A DNA stretch of 5,974 nt from Acidobacteriota bacterium (lineage in GTDB: Bacteria > Acidobacteriota > Thermoanaerobaculia > UBA5066): positions 1 to 5,974 of the forward strand of contig JAEUQS010000781.1 in the NCBI GenBank assembly GCA_016789625.1. The letters run 5' to 3'. The translations under genes were made by a program, and so were the position numbers. A model generated the notes under the pieces. It was given only the letters and a program-made list of their open reading frames with translations, ran no database searches and had not been told where the DNA came from. Below are positions 1 to 5,377 of this stretch, in pieces; the first letter of the stretch is position 1, and every line of letters starts with the position of its first letter.

Positions 1-931
1 GTACGGAGACTTTGGACAGAACGTTTTCGGCGCCGCGCCGGCCGCCCTCGGCCTCGGCTCTTCCCATCGCCTCTTTTTGAGCCTTGCGGAAGCGCGTGGC
101 GAGCGTGCCCAGGGCGAAGAATGCGAGGAGGAGGAGGTACAGACGCCAGCCGCCGCACGCGAGGACGACGCCGCCGAGGAGCGCCCCGGCGATCGCGCCC
201 GACGGCCTCACGACCTGCGTCGCCGCGCCGAGCCCCGCGAGCGCGAGGTTCACGCCCGCGGCGATCGCGAGAGCCTTCCAGCCCACCGAGGGCACGAAGC
301 CGCCCAGCCGGGCATCGAACGCGAGCCCCAGCGCATGGGCCACGGCCACACCGACGAAGGGCGGGAGCACGTTGTCGTCGAGCTCCGAGGGCAGGCTCTC
401 GACGAGCGCGGCCACGGCCACGGGCAGGAGCCAGAACGCGAAGATGCCGAGCGCTCCGCCCAGGCTCCTCACGCCGCCGAGAGGCAGACACCACAGGAAG
501 AGAAAGCCGGCGCCGAGCGTGCCGACGAGGCAGAACCCGAGAAGCCCGGCCCAGGACTTGTGCTCGTTCCAGGGGAGGGAGGGGCCACCGAACGAGAGGC
601 CGGCGAGGGTCGCGAAGCCGTCCCCGAACGCGAGAATGCCCCAGCCCGCCGCTGCGAACGCGAGGCCGCTCGGCGCGCGCGGCCCCCAGAAGACGAGGAG
701 TCCGAGCACGACGAGCGGGTAGAGCAGGATTCCCACGGAGTATCCGCGTTGCCGGTCCGCGTCCCGCTCGAGGTTCCGCCCGCCGATCCGGGGCAGCACG
801 AGAAGGTTGAAGACGAACGCGGAGAGCGCGAGGAGCGCCCCGCCCTTCCAGCCGAGGCGCGGCAGGGCGAGGGCCAGGAATCCGCAGCCGATATGGACCA
901 GCTTTCGCGCCAGCTCACCCTTCGAGAACAT
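1..931 (-). CDS. Fusion of SEC59/VTE5-type polyprenol/phytol kinase domain with DUF92 (VTE6-like) domain, 3' end cut off
   Basis: Integral membrane protein; 310 residues are visible before the frame runs off the window edge. Residues 1-205 resemble the CTP-dependent dolichol/phytol kinase family (COG0170). An N-terminal E6...R9-K10...H13 pattern is followed by GDGFATLAG at 103-111, HKSWAG at 124-129, and E178 with DDN at 185-187, all set among hydrophobic helices. From about residue 215 the chain changes to DUF92 (COG1836): GVNLALAG, SGAIAGALLGG at 244-254, a GGW-plus-hydrophobic helix near 260, then a basic TRFRKAQKE segment and RRGAENVLS. In plants and cyanobacteria VTE5 makes phytyl phosphate and VTE6 (DUF92) makes phytyl diphosphate, so one chain could in principle do both steps. 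Substrate here is unknown. The ATG start lies 8 bases after the rmlD stop, with no clear Shine-Dalgarno sequence, suggesting translational coupling. More than 100 residues of DUF92 are probably missing. Family assignment is fairly firm; function is inferred. Confidence 0.82.
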   Translation of the reverse strand, partial: MFSKGELARKLVHIGCGFLALALPRLGWKGGALLALSAFVFNLLVLPRIGGRNLERDADRQRGYSVGILLYPLVVLGLLVFWGPRAPSGLAFAAAGWGILAFGDGFATLAGLSFGGPSLPWNEHKSWAGLLGFCLVGTLGAGFLFLWCLPLGGVRSLGGALGIFAFWLLPVAVAALVESLPSELDDNVLPPFVGVAVAHALGLAFDARLGGFVPSVGWKALAIAAGVNLALAGLGAATQVVRPSGAIAGALLGGVVLACGGWRLYLLLLAFFALGTLATRFRKAQKEAMGRAEAEGGRRGAENVLSKVSV

Positions 932-939
932 GAGCGAGG

Positions 940-1776
940 TTAGCGAATCGCGAGGTACCGGGCGAGCGCGGCCTGCCAGGGCGGGGGCGGCTCGCCGGTG
1001 AGGCGCTCGTAGAGCGACGTGTCGAGGACGGAGTAGGCGGGCCGCTTGGCGGGGCGCGGAAACTCGTCCGACGTGCACGGCTTCACGGCGACCTCCGGGT
1101 GGCTGGCGGCGCGGACGAGCTCCGCGGCGAGGCCGAACCACGTCGTCTCGCCGGAGTTGGCGAAGTGGACGATGCCGGTCGCGCCCACGTCCACGAGCCG
1201 GCGGATCGCGTGGGCGAGGTCGGCGGCGTAGGTCGGACGACCGCGCTGGTCCGAGACGACACGGAGCTCCGTGCGTCCCAGCGCCACCTGCCTGAGGATC
1301 GCCTCGGGGAAGTTCGCGCCGCCCACACCGAAGACCCAGGAGGTCCGCACGATGAGGAACCGCGCGCCGCTCGCGACGACCTGCCGCTCCCCCTCGAGCT
1401 TGCCTGCGCCGTAGGCGTTCACGGGGTCGACGGGGTGATCCTCGAGGTACGGCTCCGTCGCCGTGCCGTCGAAGACGTAGTCGGTGGAGACGTGGACGAG
1501 CATCGCCCCGGCGGCAGCGCAGAGGCGAGCCAGGCGCCCGACGGCGGCAGCGTTGGTCTCACGGTGCGCGGGATCGGTTTCGGCGAGGTCGACGCGCGTG
1601 TCGGCCGCGGCATTCAGGACGAGGGACACTCCCGGTACGATGAGCTTCTCGAGCACGCCGGGACTCGAGAGGTCGGCCTCGGACCTGGCGAAGGCCCGGG
1701 CGGCGGGGAACTCGGCACGCAACGCGCGGCCGAGCATGCCCCCCGCGCCGAAGATGAGCGTCTCGCCCAGGTGCAA
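940..1776 (-). CDS. rmlD: dTDP-4-dehydrorhamnose reductase (RmlD)
   Basis: Cytoplasmic NAD(P)H-dependent reductase of the extended SDR family. It makes the last step of dTDP-L-rhamnose synthesis, reducing the 4-keto group of dTDP-4-dehydro-L-rhamnose. The 278 residues are close to the usual RmlD length of about 290. Visible motifs are the Rossmann loop GAGGMLG at 10-16, NAAADTRVD at 55-63, STDYVFDG at 97-104, the catalytic Y122 and K126 in YGAGK, and the substrate-site RPAYSVLDT at 245-253, which separates RmlD from general epimerases. The start is TTG at 1776, three bases after the rmlB stop (TAG, 1782-1780). No ATG or GTG lies between that stop and the Rossmann loop, so the exact start is the weakest part of this call. 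It ends in TAA at 942-940. The position after rmlA and rmlB supports rhamnose synthesis. Confidence 0.93.
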   Translation of the reverse strand: MHLGETLIFGAGGMLGRALRAEFPAARAFARSEADLSSPGVLEKLIVPGVSLVLNAAADTRVDLAETDPAHRETNAAAVGRLARLCAAAGAMLVHVSTDYVFDGTATEPYLEDHPVDPVNAYGAGKLEGERQVVASGARFLIVRTSWVFGVGGANFPEAILRQVALGRTELRVVSDQRGRPTYAADLAHAIRRLVDVGATGIVHFANSGETTWFGLAAELVRAASHPEVAVKPCTSDEFPRPAKRPAYSVLDTSLYERLTGEPPPPWQAALARYLAIR

Positions 1777-1779
1777 ACC

Positions 1780-2811
1780 CTACGCGGGAGTCTGCGGGGC
1801 CGCGAGGCGCTCCGCGTAGTTCTTCGCGTACCAGGCCTTGAACTCGGGGTCCCGCTCCTTGATGGGCCGCCACCAGCTCTCGTGCTCGACGAACCACTTC
1901 ACGGTGTCTTCGAGGCCCTTGTCGAACGCAACCGTGGGGGCCCAGCCGAGCGCCTTCAGCTTGTCGGTGTTGAGGGCATAGCGACGATCGTGACCGGGCC
2001 GGTCGGCCACGGGACGGATGAGCGTTTCGGGCTTGCCGAGGAGCTCGAGGATCCGCCTGGTGAGGTCGACGTTCATGACCTCGTTGCCGCCGCCGATGTT
2101 GTACGTCTCGCCGGCCTTCCCGTGCTCGAGGAGGAAGATCAGGCCCGCCGCGTGGTCTTCCACGTGAAGCCAGTCGCGCACGTTCCTTCCGTCGCCGTAG
2201 AGCGGCAGGGGCAGATCGTCGATCGCGTTCGTGATGAAGAGCGGGATGACCTTCTCGGGATAGTGGTACGGGCCGTAGTTGTTCGAAGCGCGCGTGACGA
2301 TGACGGGCACGCCGTAAGACGCCCAGTAGGAATACGCGAGACGGTCGCCGCCGCACTTGGCCGCGGAATAGGGGTTCCGCGGGTTGAGGGGATCGGTCTC
2401 CTTGAACTCACCCTCGAGAATCTGCCCGTAGACCTCGTCGGTGGAGATCTGGATGAACTTCTCGACGCCGATGCGCCTGGCCTCCTCGAGGAGCACGAAG
2501 ACGCCCTTGATGTCGGTATCGAGGAAGTGAGCCGCACCCTGGAGCGAGCGGTCCACGTGGGTCTCGGCGGCGAAGTTGAGGACCGTGTCGCAGCCTTCCA
2601 TCGCGTCGCGCACGGCCTCGGGATCCGCGATGTCGCCCTTCACGAAGCGGTAGCGCGGGCTGCCCGCGAGGGGCTCGAGGTTGGCGAGGTTCCCCGCGTA
2701 GGTGAGCTTGTCGAGAACGACGATGGAAACGTCGTCCCGCTCCCGGAACAGCCTCCGGGCAAAGCACGAGCCGATGAACCCGGCCGCGCCGGTGACGAGG
2801 ACTTTCTTCAT
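1780..2811 (-). CDS. rmlB: dTDP-glucose 4,6-dehydratase (RmlB)
   Basis: Cytoplasmic NAD-dependent extended SDR enzyme that converts dTDP-D-glucose to dTDP-4-dehydro-6-deoxy-D-glucose, the second step of dTDP-rhamnose synthesis. Its 343 residues fit the family. The N-terminus carries the GAAGFIG nucleotide loop (8-14) and a dTDP-glucose dehydratase-like DKLTYAGNLANL stretch at 34-45. NFAAETHVDRS lies at 79-89. The catalytic STDEVYG is at 123-129, with the Thr-Asp-Glu triad (124-126) used by RmlB for proton transfer. YSAAK gives Y148 and K152. NNYGPYHYPEK at 177-187, GDGRNVRDWLHVEDH at 206-220 and RPGHDRRYA at 271-279 are typical of RmlB and not of GalE. The ATG overlaps the rmlA stop in an ATGA junction (2811-2808), so translation is probably coupled. 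Only a weak GGAA stands upstream as a ribosome site. Confidence 0.97.
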   Translation of the reverse strand: MKKVLVTGAAGFIGSCFARRLFRERDDVSIVVLDKLTYAGNLANLEPLAGSPRYRFVKGDIADPEAVRDAMEGCDTVLNFAAETHVDRSLQGAAHFLDTDIKGVFVLLEEARRIGVEKFIQISTDEVYGQILEGEFKETDPLNPRNPYSAAKCGGDRLAYSYWASYGVPVIVTRASNNYGPYHYPEKVIPLFITNAIDDLPLPLYGDGRNVRDWLHVEDHAAGLIFLLEHGKAGETYNIGGGNEVMNVDLTRRILELLGKPETLIRPVADRPGHDRRYALNTDKLKALGWAPTVAFDKGLEDTVKWFVEHESWWRPIKERDPEFKAWYAKNYAERLAAPQTPA

Positions 2812-3890
2812 TCGCCGATTCCGATCTCAGAGTTGTCGCCCACGAGAAAGCGGTGAGCCTTGGGCCGCATCTCGGGCCTGCGTTTGATGACGACGTTGCG
2901 TCCGATGAGGGAGTCACTGATGCGGAGCGGCACGTCCTCGAGCGTCGAGCCCTCCCACACGATGGAGTTCTCGATCTCCACTCCGGTGAGCCGGCAGCCC
3001 GCGGCGATGGCCGTGTACGGACCCACGAAGCTCCTTTCGATGCGCGTGCCGGCGCCCAGGATCGCCGGGCCGCGCACCACGCTGTCCACGAGGACGACCG
3101 AGCCGGGCCCGCCCTCGAAGACGACCTTGCCCTCGACGCGCGAGAGGTCGTCGGCCACGGGCTCGCCGAGCGGCTCGGCCGCGTCGAGCACCGTGCGGTT
3201 GGCCTCGAGCATGTCCTCGGCCTTGCCCGTGTCCTTCCACCAGCCCGACACAAGGTGCGCCTTCACGCTGTTGCCGTTGTCCACCAGCCACTGGATGGCG
3301 TCGGTGATCTCGAGCTCGCCGCGGGCCGAGGGCTTGATGGCCTTCACGGCCTCGAAGACGGCGTCGTTGAAGAGGTAGACGCCCACGAGCGCGAGGTCGC
3401 TGCGCGGCTCCTTGGGCTTCTCGACGAGCCTCACGACGCGGCCCGAGGAGTCCAGCTCGGCGACGCCGAAGGACGACGGGTTCGGGACCTTGGTGAGCAG
3501 GATCTCGCAGTCGACGCCCAGCGACAGATACTCGGCCACGAGGCTCGTGATGCCCCGCTGGAGGAGGTTGTCTCCGAGGTACATGACGAAGCGATCCCCG
3601 GCCAGGAACGTCTCGGCGATCAGCACCGCGTGGGCCAGGCCCCGCGGGGCATCCTGCGGGATGTAGGTGACGTGGGCGCCGAAGCGCGTGCCGTCGCCGA
3701 CCGCGGCCTCGATCTCGGCGTGGGTATCCCCGACGACGATGCCGATCTCGGTGATGCCGGCGGCCACGAGGGACTCGATGCCGTAGAACAGCACCGGCTT
3801 GTTGGCCACGGGAACGAGCTGCTTGGCGGAGGTGTGGGTGAGGGGGCGAAGGCGCGTGCCCTTGCCGCCCGAGAGGATGAGGCCCTTCAT
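2808..3890 (-). CDS. rmlA: Glucose-1-phosphate thymidylyltransferase, long form (RmlA/StrD type)
   Basis: Forms dTDP-glucose from dTTP and glucose-1-phosphate, the entry step to dTDP-deoxysugars. The nucleotidyltransferase core (1-240) shows GGKGTRLRPLT at 8-18, the conserved lysine K23 in AKQLVPVANKP, the metal-binding Asp in LGDN at 105-108, VEKPKEP at 156-162, GELEITDAI at 191-199, and WWKDTGK at 217-223 with the second metal Asp (D220). At 360 residues it is longer than the roughly 290-residue RmlA of enterobacteria. The extra C-terminal part, about 250-350, has hexapeptide-like turns (VVRGPAILGAGTRI, SFVGPYTAIAAGC, SIVWEGSTL) expected of a left-handed beta-helix, as in the long RmlA/StrD group of actinomycetes and archaea. 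It is first in the operon, its ATG lies 43 bases past the hairpin at 3934-3962, and it has no recognisable Shine-Dalgarno sequence. A uridylyl- or other sugar-phosphate nucleotidyltransferase is possible, but rmlB next door favours dTDP-glucose. Confidence 0.93.
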   Translation of the reverse strand: MKGLILSGGKGTRLRPLTHTSAKQLVPVANKPVLFYGIESLVAAGITEIGIVVGDTHAEIEAAVGDGTRFGAHVTYIPQDAPRGLAHAVLIAETFLAGDRFVMYLGDNLLQRGITSLVAEYLSLGVDCEILLTKVPNPSSFGVAELDSSGRVVRLVEKPKEPRSDLALVGVYLFNDAVFEAVKAIKPSARGELEITDAIQWLVDNGNSVKAHLVSGWWKDTGKAEDMLEANRTVLDAAEPLGEPVADDLSRVEGKVVFEGGPGSVVLVDSVVRGPAILGAGTRIERSFVGPYTAIAAGCRLTGVEIENSIVWEGSTLEDVPLRISDSLIGRNVVIKRRPEMRPKAHRFLVGDNSEIGIGE

Positions 3891-3900
3891 TTCGGCCGGG

Positions 3901-3906
3901 AGTCTA
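3901..3906 (-). promoter_or_regulatory. Candidate -10 element upstream of rmlA (leaderless-type spacing)
   Basis: On the minus strand this reads TAGACT, a TANNNT match to a -10 box, ending 10 bases before the rmlA ATG. A transcript starting 6-8 bases after it would have almost no 5' leader, which fits the missing Shine-Dalgarno sequence. No convincing -35 box is found at normal spacing in the 43 bases between hairpin and start codon. This is a weak motif match and could be chance. Confidence 0.2.
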
Positions 3907-3933
3907 GCGGACTCGGAACCGGCGCCCGGAAAG

Positions 3934-3962
3934 CCCGGGACCGGCGTCGCGCCGGTCCCGGG
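3934..3962 (-). terminator. Perfect 13-bp GC-rich hairpin, probable terminator of the secreted-protein gene
   Basis: Two 13-base arms (3934-3946 and 3950-3962) are perfect inverted repeats around a 3-base loop. The hairpin begins 9 bases after the TAG stop (3974-3972) of the upstream gene. On the minus strand the stem is followed by CTTTCC, so there is only a three-base U run. It is stable enough for an intrinsic terminator, but the short U tract means efficiency is uncertain. It may also act as an mRNA 3'-end stabiliser. It separates the secreted-protein gene from the rml operon. Confidence 0.6.
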
Positions 3963-3971
3963 GTAACCCGT

Positions 3972-5243
3972 CTACTTCTTCAGGGGGATGGCGAGGGGAT
4001 CCTGGGTCTTCCGGTCGATGACGTACGCGACGGCACCGAACTGACAGCCCGGACCCACGTTGCGGATCGTGATCTGGGCGTTCTTCACGTCGTCCGAGAA
4101 GCCGAAGTAATCCTTGAGACCGCTGATCTGGACCATGGTGTTCGGGGGAAGGACGGGGAGCTTGGCTCCCGCGGCCACGATGAGACCATCGGCCGCCCGC
4201 ACCTCGAGCTGCGCGCCGCAGGGCTCGGAGGAGATGCTGAAGAACGCGATGTTCGTGCGGAAGTCGGCATCCTCACGAACGCCGATCAGGCGCCCGGTCT
4301 CCTGGTAGCTCAGGAGCTCGGAGGTCGAGCCCGTGGACGTTTCCACGCCGAGGACGTACTGGCCGAACGTACCGGCTGCGGAAGTGCCGGTATAGGTGCG
4401 GGCGCCCACCTGCAGGCGGCGGGTCGACCGGACGCGGATCGCGCCGAAGTCGCTCGAGCGGCCGAAGGCATTGCCGATGACGTCGACGAACTCACGCGAG
4501 CCGAGAGCGGGGATCGAAACGGGCGACAGCGTGGGCTGGCTCGCCGGCGGCTGCTCTTCGCTGAAGCGGCCGTTGCCGAGGAACTGCATCGTGAACGTGC
4601 CCTCGGTGCCCTCGGTGTTCGTGATGTTCACGTCGCTCACGTACAGCGTGACGCCCTGGAAACGCGCGACCGAGGGGATCACGTAGCTGTAGGGGTAGTC
4701 CACCGCGACGCGGCTCACGTTGAACTTCAGGTTGCCGCCCGAGGTCGGAACGATGTTGGCCGGGTTCATGGGGTCCCTCGAGCCGATCCCCGAGACGACG
4801 AACGTGTACGTGGTGCCGGCAGAAAGGGCGAGCGTGAGCGAAGACAGGTTGCTCCCGAGCGCGTCGTCGTTGCAGCCGCCCGTGACCGGCACGAGGTTCG
4901 TGCAGGTGCCGGTGAAGACCTGCATGATGGGGTTGTAGTCCCCGCCGGGCGCGGGCGTGGTGCCGTTGAGGTCGATCTTGTAGTTGTCGGTCACGGCGGG
5001 CACGAACGTGAACCACACGGACTTCGTCGCGGCGGGGTTCTCGCCGATGCAGGAGAAGTTGGGATCCCCCGTGGAGGTGGCCTCACGGGTGTCGGTGGTG
5101 ATCGAGAAGCCGCCGGCCGGGATCGAGGCGGGAATCAGGAAGGCACCCGTGCAGATGTCGTTTGCCGGAGGGGCCGCCTGGCCGAGGACCGGGACGCACG
5201 CAAGGGCGGTGAGAGCCAACCGGCTGATCGAACGGATTTTCAT
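3972..5243 (-). CDS. Secreted two-domain beta-sandwich protein of unknown function
   Basis: A 423-residue exported protein. The N-terminus has a Sec signal peptide: basic MKIR, a hydrophobic core at about 8-20, and a likely signal peptidase I site after GQA (23) or GQAA (24). The mature chain opens with PPANDIC, the start of a domain common in secreted proteins of several bacterial phyla and related in style to bacterial pre-peptidase C-terminal domains. It continues with VWFTFVPAVTDNYKIDL (76-92), MQVFTGTC (107-114), GGCNDD (122-127), and SLTLALSAGTTYTFVVSG (135-152). Cys31/Cys65 and Cys114/Cys124 could form disulfides. From about 185 to 420 a second beta-rich region follows, with SVARFQGVTLYVSDVNITN, GTFGQYVLG, FRTNIAFFS (328-336) and a final VAYVIDRKTQDPLAIPL. 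It resembles an unnamed domain I associate with secreted acidobacterial proteins, from memory only. No protease, glycosidase or anchoring motif is visible. A strong AAGGAG ribosome site six bases upstream fixes the ATG start. Confidence 0.85.
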   Translation of the reverse strand: MKIRSISRLALTALACVPVLGQAAPPANDICTGAFLIPASIPAGGFSITTDTREATSTGDPNFSCIGENPAATKSVWFTFVPAVTDNYKIDLNGTTPAPGGDYNPIMQVFTGTCTNLVPVTGGCNDDALGSNLSSLTLALSAGTTYTFVVSGIGSRDPMNPANIVPTSGGNLKFNVSRVAVDYPYSYVIPSVARFQGVTLYVSDVNITNTEGTEGTFTMQFLGNGRFSEEQPPASQPTLSPVSIPALGSREFVDVIGNAFGRSSDFGAIRVRSTRRLQVGARTYTGTSAAGTFGQYVLGVETSTGSTSELLSYQETGRLIGVREDADFRTNIAFFSISSEPCGAQLEVRAADGLIVAAGAKLPVLPPNTMVQISGLKDYFGFSDDVKNAQITIRNVGPGCQFGAVAYVIDRKTQDPLAIPLKK

Positions 5244-5249
5244 CGAGTA

Positions 5250-5255
5250 CTCCTT
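5250..5255 (-). promoter_or_regulatory. Strong Shine-Dalgarno sequence of the secreted-protein gene
   Basis: Minus strand AAGGAG, separated by six bases from the ATG at 5243. It is the only strong Shine-Dalgarno match among the gene starts in this window, and it decides the start of the secreted protein. The rest of the 134-base spacer (5244-5377) should hold the promoter of this gene. A TTGAAT hexamer lies at 5334-5339, but no matching -10 box stands at 16-18 bases, so I do not call a promoter. Confidence 0.8.
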
Positions 5256-5377
5256 TTGGTTGCGGGAAAGGGGACGATCGGAGGGCGGGAGCCTTCCGGG
5301 GTAGTGTCGCGAGGAACCCTAATCCCCCGCGTGATTCAAGGTACGACCAGGTAGGAAATTCAGAACGAGCGAATTTT

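Noticed and set aside
469..918. A minus-strand frame of 149 codons rich in Ser and Arg
   Set aside because: It is an out-of-frame reading of the kinase-DUF92 gene with no sensible hydrophobic pattern; the frame starting at 931 is the coding one.
77..943. Plus-strand frames of 212-288 codons rich in Arg, Glu and Ala
   Set aside because: They are antisense shadows of the kinase-DUF92 gene, whose minus-strand frame reads as clear membrane helices with family motifs.
1099..2856. A 585-codon open frame on the plus strand
   Set aside because: It is antisense to rmlD and rmlB, both of which have full catalytic motifs. Its product has biased composition and no recognisable fold.
5196..5207. Possible lipobox (Ala-Leu-Ala-Cys, Cys16) in the secreted protein
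   Set aside because: Leu at -2 and Ala at -3 are poor for a lipobox and the hydrophobic core would be too short. The GQAA site at residues 21-24 is a better signal peptidase I site.
5334..5350. A sigma-54-like TGG...TTGAA pattern upstream of the secreted-protein gene
   Set aside because: The spacing is one base short of the -24/-12 rule and the essential GC of the -12 element is GA.
2853..5354. An 833-codon open frame on the plus strand
   Set aside because: It runs antisense through rmlA, the hairpin and the secreted-protein gene. Its product is a low-complexity run rich in Arg, Asp, Gly, Val and His, as expected from the reverse of GC-biased codons, with no domain motif.
5356..5376. A 6-bp inverted repeat (AAATTC/GAATTT) just after the lptD stop as a terminator
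   Set aside because: The stem is short and AT-rich with a 9-base loop, and is followed by CCTACC with no U tract. It is too weak to call.
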